Assembly: GCA_022828595.1 (NCBI GenBank)
Contig: JAKGHH010000001.1
Location: forward strand, 118,804,999-118,868,998
Direction: 5' to 3'
Source: Nelumbo lutea
Taxonomy: Eukaryota > Streptophyta > Magnoliopsida > Proteales > Nelumbonaceae
DNA: 64,000 nucleotides
Position numbers and translations under genes: made by a program. How positions within the stretch are numbered: position 1 is the first letter of the stretch; each line of letters starts with the position of its first letter. The notes beneath the pieces are model-generated. The model saw only the letters and a list, made by a program, of their open reading frames with translations. It was not told where the DNA came from and did not search any database. Below are positions 10,758 through 22,500 of this stretch, piece by piece.

Positions 10758-11449
10758 ATAGCTCTTTTCTTAGTCCTTTATGATGTATACCTCGGGCCTC
10801 CAAGCTCGGTTCATAGTGAAAGTTTCTCTTTTTTCTTCTTTTTTTGTACTCAAAGGTTTCACACTAATGAAGATACAAGTATTTTGGCTATCTCTTTGCA
10901 AGAAACTTTTTAAGTGTAAATAACTCCCGAACTGGCGAATTATACCAAAAATAGGAGTAAATTTTATCTAAGTGTTGGTTATCCCGGGTTGTCGAGCTAA
11001 CGAGCTGGACTACTGGTAGGGATAACTTCGCATTGTTGTGTACCCCGAGGTGGGCGGACACTTAGGGTATATACCCAACCTGTCTGCACACAGGCTACTC
11101 GCTTAGGTGTCGGTTATCCCTCAGTGCCAAGCCATCAGGCCTGACTTCAAATGGGATCAACTTGTTGTTATATGCCGAGGTGGGTTAGACATAGTAGGGT
11201 TTGTACCTGAACTGTCTATGCCTCAGGCATGAGAACTGGTTTGCCTATGCCGAAGAGGCGACTAGGACTTGTTTGCTTATGCCGAACAGGCGACTAGGAC
11301 TTGTTCGCCCATGCTGAAGAGGCGATTGGGACTTATCGTAGTGCAGAGGTCTTATGTCACCTCGACATCATGGCCCTTAGGCTTTTAGGAATGACTCGCA
11401 GTCTCTCTCTAGTTCGGTGATTCCAAAGTAGTACTTGTCCCTTCCAGAG
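10758..11449. other. Gypsy non-coding region between antisense ORF and integrase
   Basis: Mostly unassigned. Repeated GAGGCGACTAGGACTTGTT blocks lie near 11245-11330 and CCGAGGTGGG recurs near 11050 and 11175. Both coding regions converge here tail to tail. Confidence 0.5.
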
Positions 11450-14400
11450 TCTCGAGCTCATATTTACCTTCCCCGAATACCCGTCTTACTCGGTTCAGAC
11501 CTTCCCAATTCAGTCCAAGCTTACCAATGTCAGGCTCAGGTACAATAAAGTTCCAAAGAACCAGGTCGCCAACGCAGAGCTGTCGCTTTTTGTCCCGGGC
11601 GTTATAGTGCCGAGCTACTCTCTGTTGGTAAGCTGAGTCTGGATGTATGCTAGGTCTCGTACCTCTTCCACCAGGTCTAGATTGGTACGGAGCTCGTCAT
11701 CATTCACCTCTTCGTCGTAGGCCTCCAAGCGTAGTGTAGGCACCTCGATTTCTGTTGGGATCACCGTTTCTTTGCCGTGAGGTTAAAAGGAGTCTCACCT
11801 TGGCAATCTTGATGGTAGTCTAGTAGGCCGAGAGTACACTGGGTAGTTCGTCTACCCACAACCCTTTGGCTCGAGCTAAGCGAGCTTTCAGTCCGTGAAG
11901 TATGGATCTATTGGTGATTTTCGCTTGCTCGTTCGCCTAGGGGTGTGCCGCCGATGTGAAATTTTGCTGAATTCCCATTTCGACACACTAGTTCTAAAAC
12001 TTAATGTTCTCGAATTGCTTCCCGTTATCGGAGATGAGTACCCGAGGTAGCCTGAAGTGACATACTATGTTCTTTCAAAAGAAATTTTGTATGTTGTGGG
12101 TTGTGATTGTTGCTAGAGGTTCAGCTTCTACCCACTTCGTAAAATAGTCTACTGCTATGACCAAAAACTTCCTCTGTCCTGTCGCTAGCGGGAATGGGCT
12201 AAGTATGTCGATTCTCCACTGTGCGAAGGGCCATGGGCTAGTGAGGTATTTTAGATCGGTAGTAGGTCAGTGGTGGATGTTGGCGTGCCTCTGACATTTG
12301 TCGCACTTCTTGACGAGCTCGAGTGCATCTGCCTTCATTGACGAGCTCGAGTACGTACTCGGCCTCTGAGGGTCGCAAGTAGCGCAAGTAGGGGAGCGTG
12401 AAGGACCTTCTGTACAATTGTCCATCTATAATGACGTACTTAGCCGACTGACGCTCTACCCTTTGAGCCGCATTACATTCTGCAGGGAGGGTCTTGTGAA
12501 GTAGGTAACTTACGAGTGGGTCGATCCAACACGGTTCTGCATGTGCTACAGGGGCGATCTCTCCTAGCCCCCCGAGAATGCTAGGCCGAGGTAAGTCTTC
12601 TATATACACGGTCCGCATGGTGTTACTAATTGTGCTGGCTAATCGGGACAAGGTGTCGGCCTCAGCGTTCTCGGACCTCGAGATCTATCTGATGAAGTAG
12701 GAAATGAAGCCGCGCATGATCTTCCTATCTTTGGCCAAGCAAGCAGCCATGGTGGGGTCAGGGGCTTCATACTCACCGTTGACTTGGTTGACTACGAGCT
12801 GAGAGTCACTACATATTATGAGGTGTTTCTCCTCCATTTCCCTTGCTAGGGTGAGCTTGACGACCAATGCTTCCTACTCTACTTCATTGTTTGATGCCAC
12901 GAACCCAAACCGGAGTGCGTATTCCAGCTTCACCTCACTTGAACCGTACAAAATTGTTCCTGCACTGCTTCCTTGTTGGTTGGACGAGCCGTCAACGTAG
13001 AGAACCCAGGGCTCCTCATCCCAGGCTGGACCTGCTTTGATCGGGACCGGTGCCGCACTGGTTGATGCTTTCATCGTGTGTTCGAGCTAGATCAGCTTGG
13101 GAGTTACGGTACTAAATGTATATTCTGCTACAAAATCGGCCTAGGCTTGGGCTTTGATTGTCGTCCGAGGTTCATACCAGATGTCGTACTCAATTAGTTC
13201 GATAGCCCACTTCGTCAATCTGCCAGAGACCTCTGACTTGAGCAGGATCTGTCTCAAAGGATTGTTGCCGAGGATGACGATGGTGTGGGTTTGGAAGTAT
13301 GGACAAAGTTTGTGAGCTGCTATGATTAGCGTGTACGCTAGTTTCTCGATCTCTGGGTACCTGGTTTATGCATCCAGCAAAACTTTTCTAACATAGTAGA
13401 TGGGTCGTTGGACCCGATTTACCACTTTGATTAGTACTGAGATGACCACCTCTTCACTCGCGGAGAGGTACAACTTTAATACATTCCCTTCCTCGGGTCG
13501 GGTCAGAACTGGGGTGCTGACTAAGTATCTTTTCAGCTCATTGAAGGCGAACTGACACTCTACAGTCCACTCGAAGTCTCTACTCTTTTTTATGGCTATA
13601 AGAAAGGGTAGGCAGCGATATGCCAATTTAGACATAAAACGACTCAGGGTGGCTATCCGACCATTCAGCCTCCGAACCTCTTTTAGTTTTGCAAGGTAGC
13701 CTCATATCTAAAATAGCCTTTATTTTTTCCGAGTTGGCTTCGATGCCACGCCGGTTAACTATATAACCCAAAAATTTACTTGACATGACCCCAAAGACAC
13801 ACTTGTTGGGATTTAATTCCATATTATATTTTTGTAAAATTTGGAAAACACTCTGCAAATTATCTAACAAAAAATTTGAACACTGGGTCTTCACGACCAT
13901 GTCCTTAACATAACACTCTATTTTATTGCCGATTAACAACTCAAAAATTTTATTTACAAGGCGTTGAAAGGTTGCCCTGGCATTTTTTAGTCCGAAGGGC
14001 ATGACCTTGTAGCAATACAACCCGAGATCAGTTATTAAGGTAGTTTTTTCCTCGTCGGCAAGGTCCATCCTAATCTGGTTGTAACCGGAATAGGCGTCTA
14101 GGAAACTCAGCAACTCATACCCTGAGGTTGCGTCCACTAGGCGGTTGATCTTGGGCAGCGAGAAGAAATCTTTCGGGCAGGCTCTATTCAGGTCGGTGTA
14201 ATCGACGCACATGCGCCACTTGCCATTCGCCTTTTTTACCAGAACTGGGTTAGCTACCCAACTCGGGACCACCAGAAACGTGTGCTTGAACCTCGCAATA
14301 TCCGGCCACGTGCCAGCCTCTACGGGTACTGAGACTCGCCGAGAGGTCTGACCTTCCCGCCACTAAAACCTACCAAGGGAGTGTCTGTCGGCTTAAGTTG

Positions 14401-14700
14401 CTTTTCTGGAGCTGCAGCTTGTCGAAGGTGTCCTTGAACAATATGTCTATCAAGCTACCTGAGTCCACCAGAATGCGCTTGACTTCGAAGTCATTGAGCC
14501 TCAGTTTTATCACCAGAGCGTCATCCTCCGTGAAGTAAATTGGTTCTTCAAGTCAAGATCGCTTTTGCGGGTTCTCCTCTTTGTTTTCTAGTTCACGGAC
14601 TGAGGTTCGTCCGGCTACTGAAGTACACCCTGCGATGATGGACCCGCATGTAATCATGTTGATTACCCTACGGATCGATCTCTCCTCGAGCGACTACTAT
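11450..14700 (-). pseudogene. Tat gypsy pol: protease, RT, two RNase H, integrase
   Basis: Minus-strand polyprotein in pieces. RT (13628-14272) has VKKANGKWRMCVDYTDLN, FLDAYSGYNQI and MPFGLKNARATFQ. Its catalytic box reads YVKDM instead of YVDDM, so one active-site Asp is lost. The first RNase H-like region follows (13366-13635, FEWTVECQFAFNELK). A second RNase H (12685-13074) has LYVDGSSNQQGSSAG and ICSDSQLVVNQVNGEY, the extra archaeal-type RNase H of the Tat lineage. The integrase zone (about 11450-12651) keeps YFTKWVEAEPLA and DNGKQFEN. Many stops and frameshifts separate the pieces, so it is inactive. Confidence 0.88.
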
Positions 14701-14724
14701 GGCGACTGATCGTTCTGCCTACTG

Positions 14725-16620
14725 CTAGACTCGAGGGCATTCCTTCTCTGGTCCCCCTACCGGTCTGCTTGCCGATTTTTCCTGGCTTCTTTCTTCTTGT
14801 TGTACAAAGTTTTTTAGGTACCCGCGGCGGATGAGCTCCTCTATCTCGTCACGGAGGTTTCTGCAATCCTCCGTACTGTGCCCGTGATCTCTGTGGAAGT
14901 GATAGTAGACGTTCCTGTTTCTTGTTGGGGGATCTCCCCTCAACCTAGGAGGTCACTTAACAAAGGAGGAGTCCTTGATGGCCATTAGGATTTATCCTCG
15001 CTTAGCGTTGAGAGGTGTGTAGTTTGTCCTTTCAACAGGTGGGGTCCTGGAGCACTGACCTGACTTGCGAGATCGCGAAGGAGATCGTCTTTTGTACCCA
15101 TCACTACCTATGTTGTCACTATCTCTTTTTCTTTTTTCTACCGGGTTGCCAGTCTTCTGGTTCATTTCCTCTTCGGTTCTGATGAACTGGTCAGCTAGCT
15201 TGAGGAATTCAGTGATGTCTTTTGGTTTATTGGCCACCACATGCCATTTAAACTCTCTGTGACTTATTCCTTTCTTAGCTGTCGTGAGTCTTACTACTGG
15301 GTCTAAGTCGGGGATCTACAAGCAGGTGTCGTTGAAACGCTTGATGTAGCTTCTAATCGACTCTCCTTCTCTTTGAACCATGTTGAGGAAGCTCTCCTGC
15401 GACCTCGGACACTTCTTGCTGGTGATAAAGTGCGTGGTAAACAAATTTGTGAACTATGCCTAGCTCTTGATTGATCCTGGTGCGAGGTTCCGATACCACG
15501 TCTGAACTACCCCCTTAAAAGTGGTGGAGAAAGCCACACAAATGCAAGACTCGTCAACGCCAGGTAGGTGCATCTGGGACTGGAAGGAGTCCACATGATC
15601 ATTAGGATCAAAAGATCCGTCATATTTGTCTAGGGGAGGCATCTTGAAATATTTGGGCATCGGGGTTGCCAAGAGTTCGGAAGACAAAGAGACGACCCGA
15701 AAAGTAGGGGAGGAGCGACCTTTGTAGTTACCGAGCTCGCCTCCTCCTTACCTTTAGCCTGTCCTTCTTATTGGTTTGGTCTCACTGACTGGTTGTTCTA
15801 AGGTGAAGTACGGCATGCCTTGCGACTCCTCTGTGGCTGCTTCTTTATCGGCTCGGCATTGGTGCTGTTGATTTCGGTATGCTCCAGTACCGTTCTGCCA
15901 CGAGGTAGCTCCTGGTTCCTCGTGGGGTTCTAGGGCTGGCTATCATGGACGGAGAGGCCTTGCCTTGAATTCGCACCCTGAACCCCGAACTGGTTACCTG
16001 CAAGCAACCCGTCTTCTTGCTGCAAACGCCGAGGAAGATTGGCCCTGTTATGCTGAGTGTCCCCGGACCTGTTTCTGAGGTTCCCTTGCAAAGTAGGTGG
16101 AGTAATCTATCCGTCTCTCCTCTCGCGGGGTGAGACCTATCTACTGGGATGAACTGGGACTTGGGAAGTCTCTTCGCCTCGGTGGGGAGATCGAATGATG
16201 CCCTGGTTCACGCGAGGTCGGTTCTGATTCTGCTGGGTCCCTGGGTGTCGAGGTGGAACCGGCTGATGGTTTTGCGGCAGTGGAGGGAACTGTTGCTGGT
16301 ACTGTTGGTAGAAGAGGTATTGTTGGTACTGCTGAACCTACTGCATTTGGACATGGATGGCCCCGCACACACAGCACCAGGTCGTTAAACTGGGACTATC
16401 CAACTCCGGGGGGAACCATAGAAGGCTCATAAAAGGTTGTGCCTACCACTGGGGGGAGTGGGGTGTTCACTTGCGTGGTGCTCGGTGGCGTGGTCAGCAT
16501 TGGAACCTCAGCCGCAATAAGCGGGATGGTGAACTGGCCGATGCACACTAAAGGGAGTTGGTGTTGTCCCCCAGAGACGTTCATCTCGCTGCTTTGTCTG
16601 GCGTGACTAGAAGATGCCAT
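14725..16620 (-). pseudogene. Tat gypsy gag
   Basis: The minus-strand ATG near 16620 begins MASSSHARQSSEMNV, followed by a Pro/Gln-rich stretch. The capsid-like part (15460-15687) has MPPLDKYDGSFDPNDHVDSF and WYRNLAPGSI. The next part (14992-15240) contains KPKDITEFLKLADQFIRTEE. The nucleocapsid-like end (14725-14943) has YYHFHRDHGHSTEDCRNL, matching the CxFHxxxGHxTxxC signature with the first Cys replaced by Tyr. Several stops interrupt the frame. Confidence 0.8.
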
Positions 16621-16671
16621 TGATTCAGGAAAAGGTTGATGATTGTAAAGAAGATGGCTTTTCGATCGATT

Positions 16672-16690
16672 TCCCACAAACGACGCCAAC
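16672..16690 (-). other. Primer binding site of the Tat gypsy
   Basis: The minus strand next to the 5' LTR reads TTGGCGTCGTTTGTGGGAA, close to the TGGCGCCGTTTGTGGGA type of PBS common in plant Tat/Athila elements. Confidence 0.7.
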
Positions 16691-17364
16691 TGATGTAGCG
16701 CGATCTGACTACTCCCTGCTGGAGGATGATCTGGCTTCCAGTCGAGCAGCGAGCTAGATGAATCTGTAAAACAGCGGATCAGAGAACCCGAGGTGGCTAA
16801 CCCAACGAGGTTGCTCTGATGCTTAAGTTAGTAAACTGTGATGCGAGCTGAAAGCTTAGAGAGCTAGATAGTAGAAAAATCACGCTTACCTCATGTCATT
16901 GGGGTTGGTGCCTATATATAGTTCAGCCCTCGCGGGTTTTGCGGATTGGTTCTGGGATCTTCGTCTTGAGGGGATTTGTTTTCGCTTTAATTGGGGGTAA
17001 CGTATCAATTAATAAAGATTATCAAATCCACCCGATCCGAGCGGGGAGAAAATTGGGCCTGCCATTACGCAGAGTGATCCCATGAGGTTCAGAGTCTTTT
17101 GGAGAGACTTCCGGGATCGTTACATGGCAGTCCGAGTTGGTAGCCCCGAGTTGATACTTCAGTCTTTTTGTTCTGAACTGGATTGAATGCCGAGGTGACC
17201 CTGCGTTGAGGTGACCCTACGCCGATGTGATCTTGTGCCGAGGTGATTGAATACCCAAGCTCAATTGTTGCGAACTAAGCTTGCCAGGCTGAGCTGTCAT
17301 CTCTTAGTCAGGTTGTGCCCATGTGTCCCTTTTTTGCTAGGTCGGGCCAAATCACCCTTCATCA
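16691..17364 (-). repeat. 5' LTR of the Tat gypsy
   Basis: A 674-base LTR with TGATG...CATCA ends. On the minus strand a TATA box (CTATATATAGGC, about 16911-16922) lies in the promoter position. The PBS abuts its left edge and the ACGAC duplication its right edge. Confidence 0.85.
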
Positions 17365-17499
17365 ACGACCGTCATCCGATGAAGAATCATTGCTAGAATA
17401 TTCTGGGAAGTGGAATATTTTGAGCACTATGTCTGCTTGCAACTATTAATGTTATGGTTTAGGGTTCGACTGTTTTCCAAAGAGAGAGTAATGAGTTTT

Positions 17500-17690
17500 T
17501 TTGAATAAGGGTAGAACTGGTATTTTGAAAATAGCTTAGATGATCTATAAGGATAAAAACGTAATTTTCAATGTTTTTCATCTGATTCATTAACGGAGAG
17601 GAGGTTTTTGTCAATTCTTTTGAAAATAGAAGGGAGAATTTTGCTAAAGTTAAACTAGAGGGGAGGTTTTTGTATTTTACCCTAATTAAT
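17500..17690 (-). repeat. Right inverted-repeat arm of the outer element
   Basis: On the minus strand it carries the same block order as 2640-2770 and extends further out to GGGTAAAATACAAAAACCTCC. The left arm therefore appears shortened at its outer end. Confidence 0.6.
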
Positions 17691-17864
17691 AATTAATACT
17701 AGTAATTATTAAACATAAGTAAATAAAAACATGTAAGAGTATACAATTATTTAGTTTTATATAATAATTAATAATTATCTATATTTTATATACTATTTTT
17801 AATAATTTTTTATAATACAAAAATAATAATAATTCATTTTAGATAAGGTTGTTTATCAAATTTA
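17691..17864. other. AT-rich spacer
   Basis: Short AT-rich sequence with no recognisable feature. Confidence 0.5.
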
Positions 17865-18310
17865 GGGATGGCAATTTTCTCCATTTTCTCAATTATCTTG
17901 GGATGTGCCCCAAATAGGATGGAGTTGGGGATATTTTCCCTCCGTGGGGACAGAGATGGGGAAATTTTCATCCCCATTGGCGGGGATGGGGAGAGCACCC
18001 CCTGCCCCGTGTAGTCCCTAATCCCCGCTAATATATATGTATTATATATATATGCATAATGGTTGAATATGTTTGTAAGTTTTATTTGTTTTATTTTTAT
18101 TTTTTAAATAAAATAAAAAACAAAAATATAATGGTTGACATTATAGAGAATCATAAGGAGTGGAGATCCTTGTGTGGACGGGAATGGGGATAACTTTGTC
18201 CCCATTAGCAGGGATAGGGATAGGGACATGGATGGGGATTTTCATGGGGATGGGGATGGGGAGAGGCTCCTTGTCCCCACCCCACCCCGTTTCCATTCCA
18301 AATCAAACTA
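17865..18310. mobile_element. MITE-like element with G-rich arms
   Basis: TAGGGATGGCAATTTTC at the left, and on the reverse strand GGAATGGAAACGGGGTGGGG at the right, look like related termini. Inner arms are dense in GGGGATGGGGA and CCCC tracts (about 17930-18010 and 18170-18290) around an AT-rich centre. Four GGGG runs at 18234-18261 have short loops. Confidence 0.45.
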
Positions 18311-19147
18311 ATAGAACAGACCAACCCGAATTCTAATATTTTCAGTCGACTTTGGTTCAACAATTTCCTGACCTGACTGGGTTAGATCAGTTTCACTTTG
18401 GCCATTTATAAATTGACTAAAATCAAATAAACCAACCATATATATATATATTACTTTTAATATATATTTTTTTACGAGAAAGTGGGAAAATTCCAATGTT
18501 TCTTAGGCTAAAATAATTTATATCATAAATTTTATTTTTTAAATAATGCAATTGTAATTTTTTAATTTAAATTTAATTTTTTTAAGTTTAATTTTTTGAA
18601 CCGATCGACCAAACTGAAAATTAACCCAAACCGATATAACCTTAGTGAGCAACCCCCCAACCTAACCATATCGATTTTGTTGGCCAAACAACCTATAGCT
18701 AAACTGAACCAACCTATGAACAATAGTTTAATCTCAAATAATTATTAAAAATTTATATTGAAAATACACAATAAATTAAATTTAAAATGCTAAATAATGG
18801 TAGTTTAGACTCTAATAATTATTGAAAACTTTCTATTAAATAACAAAAGAAAAATAGATTTATACATAATTTTATTGAAAATATATTTATCACAAAAACA
18901 ATAAATAATTACTGAAATTAAATATTAATTTTAGTATAGATAAATATATAATAAATAAATATTAAGTTTTTAAAACTATTATTAATAAACAATAATTTTT
19001 TGAAAGTTATTTTCTAGAATTATTAATTGGTATAAATGAAATTAGTTATTTTCAATATTATTTATTTATTAAAATAATATTTTTATTTAAATTTTAAAAT
19101 ATTAATTACTTATTGAATTTAATAATCCATAAAATTATAGTACTATT
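18311..19147. other. AT-rich spacer, no gene
   Basis: More than 70 percent A+T by eye, with no conserved frame or repeat pair. A short TA tract lies near 18437-18450. Confidence 0.6.
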
Positions 19148-19853
19148 TGATGATGCATGATCTGGTAGCTCCTTGTTGGAGGACAGCTCAGATGTTAAGC
19201 TGGCTAGTTCGTCGAGTCGACCTGTAAAGAGAGAGTGTTAGAGTGACCAGGCTGCTTTACCTAGGTGGGCACTTCGATGCTTAAGTTAGCAAATTAAAGA
19301 TATTTGAGAAAGCTAAAAGTGAGAGAGCTAGAGAGCTATGAGAGATAAGTTGCACATACCTTTTCTTAGGGAAGTGATGCCTTTATATAGGTGCAAGGAA
19401 CCGAAGGCTCTTTATAATGGGTCTGAGATTCCCGAGGGACTGCTTCTGCTAATCTCAGAGAGGATATCTAAGTTAGTTACGTGATCCATGCAGAGGGATG
19501 AGATTCGTTCAATCGATTCTAATGCAAATTATGCGAGTAGGCGGACTTAACGATTGAGCGTTGTTACCCTGGAGAAGTTGGCCTTAATAATAAGGTTAAG
19601 GAATAGGTCAGCGAGCACATTTCGTAGGTCACCACTTGGACCCTAGTCTACTAGGAAGGCCATTGAGGAGGTCACTTCTCACATCGAAGACCCTTAGACC
19701 GGCAAGGCCAAGGTATTATAAGTCGGCACTAGGCGAGCTACTACTAGCTTCTCTACCAAGGTGATCAACTTATTTGGAGTTTAGGTGTCCTCGAGTTGTC
19801 TTGAAATGCCACATGTCATGATGTCATTCAAAGGGCCAAATTATCCCTCATCA
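19148..19853 (-). repeat. 3' LTR of the second Tat gypsy
   Basis: TGATGATG start and CCCTCATCA end, with the polypurine tract immediately to the right on the minus strand. The minus strand has CTATATAAAGGC near 19382-19398 as the likely promoter. Confidence 0.8.
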
Positions 19854-20145
19854 ATTGCCCCCCCACTCCCGAGTTGACACTAGCTAGGAGAAGGAAGTAG
19901 CTCGTAGTCATTTTTCTTAGTCTACAGTAATTTGTTCGGTTAGTCCACAAATCGCTCGACTCACTCTTCCAACTCAGCTCAAGGATGGGTGGGACTACAG
20001 AGAGGTTAAAGTTTTGAAATTTTAAATGAGCGTGCAAGTTAGGGACACAAAATTAAACATTCAAATTAGCCTGCGCAGTATAGTTTCCTTGACCATCGAT
20101 TTGCCAATAGGGCGTCTTAGCCGTCGATTTTCTTCGCTAGCAAGT

Positions 20146-20153
20146 TATAAATA
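20146..20153 (+). promoter_or_regulatory. TATA box for the antisense ORF
   Basis: TATAAATA followed by a GGGG run and a pyrimidine-rich leader, 186 bases before the ATG at 20332. It is oriented for plus-strand transcription, opposite to gag-pol. Confidence 0.5.
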
Positions 20154-20331
20154 GGGGGTCCCCACTAGGGTCCCACTCGTATTACTCTGAGATTCTCTCC
20201 AAGGGAGAGGGGCGATCGGTTGGAGAAGAATTTTGTTGGGGGATTGCTGTTAGGTCGTCGAGTGGAGATTTTGCCTAACGCTAGTTTCTGTTTCCCGAAA
20301 GCTAGTGAGTTCTTTTCCCATTTTGTAGTCA

Positions 20332-20790
20332 TGTCTTCAAGAAATTCTGAAAGAGGGTCACCACACTTTGCTCAAGCCGATGAGGAGACCTCGACGCGAG
20401 ACCGACAGGGTTTTCATGTTGGAACCTCGACATCTCAGCAGGAGCCAAAGGTTTCCCTATTCGGTCCCAGTGAGCTAAGTGGGGAAGAAATTGTTAATTT
20501 AATTTTGACATTCCATGTTCTCAGTGAGTTCAATTACATCCAGCCCAGCCCAGATCAATTCCCATGGAGCCACAACTGAGGTGAGGTTTACGTCTTTAAG
20601 GAGGCATTAATCGTCGGCCTCCCTTTTCCTTTGCACCTTTCATTGTCATTTCATGGTGTTTCCTTGGGGAAGATCCATCCCGATGCCATTTGGACCCTTG
20701 TGGATTTGAGCTCCCACTTTGGTGGGTTCTTGCCATCATGTTCAAGCTCCCAAAGAACTGAATTTTTGCTTGCCTAGGACATGCATGCAC
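20332..20790 (+). pseudogene. N-terminal part of a Tat antisense ORF
   Basis: The ATG at 20332 starts MSSRNSERGSPHFAQADEE, then a Ser/Pro-rich leader and FNYIQPSPDQFPWSHN. A TGA at 20577 interrupts. The same frame continues with EVYVFKEALIVGLPFPLHLS and KIHPDAIWTLVDLSSHFGGF. This is the same conserved block as in the first gypsy element (FEKQLVVGLHLPLHP, LHPNSIRNVV). It supports the PF04195-like assignment and shows that the antisense ORF belongs to the lineage rather than to one insertion. The rest of the protein is deleted. Confidence 0.7.
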
Positions 20791-20926
20791 CCTGCTACAA
20801 TCGACCCACCTATGATCATATTAATGGCATCATGGATGGGTTGTTCTGCTGGTGGTGGGTCTTAGGAGGATGGTCCCTATCTTGATCTCTACTTGATTGT
20901 GGTACATCTTTGGGCTGTTCGATAGG

Positions 20927-22440
20927 TCAGCCTCTATCTTCCCTCTTAATGAATTGCTTCAAATAACCTTGGCAGATCAACTCCTCGATCTCGTCCTTGA
21001 GGTTATTGCAGTTCTCCGTATCGTGGCCTATATCATGGTGGAAGTGGCAGTATTTATTTGGGTTTCTATTGGCAAGGTCACCTCTCATCCTGGGTGGCCA
21101 TCTCACGTACTCAGCTGCCTTTATTTGCATCAAAATTCCCCCCCTTTTAGTATTGAGGGCGGTGTAATTTCTATTCTGTATAGGAGGAGTGTGAGAGCAT
21201 TGTCCTGAAGGCTGGATGCTTTTGCGTGGAGACCTGATACTTCATAGCAACCTACTATGCCGATTCCGGGGAGACCTAATGCGCCTTGGTTACTTGCTTT
21301 CTGGCATTGCTTACTACTCCCCAATTCTTCTTTCACCCTTTTCCTCATGCATTTTAGCTCTAACCAGGATCTGAGTGCCTCTTCGGCCTTCGTAAACTTG
21401 CCTGCTTGATTAAGGAACTTCTCCATAGATGTTGGAGGGTTCAACTCAACTTCTCAGTGCAAGTCCGGATGCTGGACACCGCTGAGCGTTGTAGTGAGTT
21501 GGATGGTTGGGTCAAGATTAGGAATCTGTAGCCGCTCTAGATTGAATCTTTTGATATAATCCCAAAGTTTTTCGTCTAGCCTCTAGACAACATTTAGTAA
21601 ACAGGTCGTCGATTCCAGGCACCTCTTACTTGTTGTGAAATGCGTAGTGAATAGGTTGGTGAACTGGCTCACATCATTTTCCCCATGTAATTTCATTAGG
21701 GCTTGGAAACTGTCAAGGTGGTCGACAGCATCAGTTGTCCCATCATAGGATTTTAGACTAGGAACCTTGAAGTCTTTGGGTCATGGGGCTACGAGGATCT
21801 CGATAGCCAGCAGTGAGGTGCGAGATATTGGCTGCGCTGGCAATGTACCAATCTGGCTGGCCTCCTCGCATTTCTTCTCTACCTCGCTTGCAGATGGGGC
21901 AAGGTGACTCTTTCCTGTAGCACGACATGTGCATCTGTGGCACCTTCTTTGAGACCCTCCAGTCGAGTTGGTGGCTTTAGTTCCAATAGTTGTTGTGGCT
22001 TACCTTATTTATTCCACTAGGGCTTGATTTAGGTTTTGGTCAAGAACCTGGTTCTAGTTTGGCTCGGCGTTCTAATTTTGTTGGTGATGCTGTTGTGGTC
22101 ACTGTTGCAATTGTATCCCTACTAGGGCAGTGAATTGTTCCTCCCATGTTCTCATCTATAAGTTCATCCCATGAACGTACTGCACCAATTCATAGAACTA
22201 GCACACATGAATCCCAACAAGAACCGTTGAGGGCTCAACTGGAGGGAGAAGCACGTTCACTCGATGTTGTGGAAAAGCCGAGCTTGGCATAACTGGGACG
22301 CCCGATAGGGTCAGTGGTACTACGAGTTGTTCGATGGTCACTAAGGGGACCTCTAGGTGTGCCATAAGAGCTAGTCTTACCCCCTTGTGACCTGGTTGTT
22401 GTTGTTGACTAGTTGGTTGCTTGAGGAAGCCATCGAGATT
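20927..22440 (-). pseudogene. Gag remnant of the second Tat gypsy
   Basis: Minus-strand pieces. The nucleocapsid-like end (20927-21133) has YCHFHHDIGHDTENCNNL, an intact CxFHxxxGHxTxxC signature, and DEIEELICQGYLKQFI. Upstream pieces (21130-21444, 21758-21943) have PPTSMEKFLNQAGKF and DPRSPMTQRL-like sequence. Stops and frameshifts are common. It resembles the gag of the first element in order and motif but is clearly diverged. Confidence 0.7.
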
Positions 22441-22500
22441 GTGGTGATGAAGAGAGGTGAGAACTTAGATTTTGTCACGGTTCCCATAGACGGTGCCAAT

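Larger units (their letters stand above)
4171..17364 (-). mobile_element. Tat-lineage Ty3/gypsy retrotransposon, decayed
   Basis: The element is bounded by TGATG at 4171 and CATCA at 17364, with a perfect 5-bp target duplication ACGAC (4166-4170 and 17365-17369). Gag and pol read on the minus strand; the order right to left is 5' LTR, PBS, gag, protease region, RT, RNase H, second RNase H-like domain and integrase. An extra spliced ORF lies on the plus strand between integrase and the 3' LTR. The second RNase H and the antisense ORF are marks of the Tat/Ogre/Grande lineage. The left (3') LTR is cut at 4439 by another element, and its remainder is missing. The preserved LTR parts differ at more than a tenth of positions by eye, so the insertion is old. 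Confidence 0.9.
2640..17690. mobile_element. Inverted-repeat DNA transposon split by nested retroelements
   Basis: Two arms in opposite orientation, about 2640-2770 and 17500-17690, share blocks such as CAAAAACCTCC, CCGTTAATGAA and CTTTAGCAAA. Between the arms are about 1.4 kb of repeat-rich non-coding DNA on the left and 0.13 kb on the right. All the rest is a gypsy element inserted later at 4171-17364. No transposase was seen, so the outer element looks non-autonomous (MULE-like). Its ends and target duplication are not fixed precisely. Confidence 0.55.

Noticed and set aside
10139..10803. Minus-strand Ser-rich frames
   Set aside because: Shadows of the coiled-coil exon on the plus strand.
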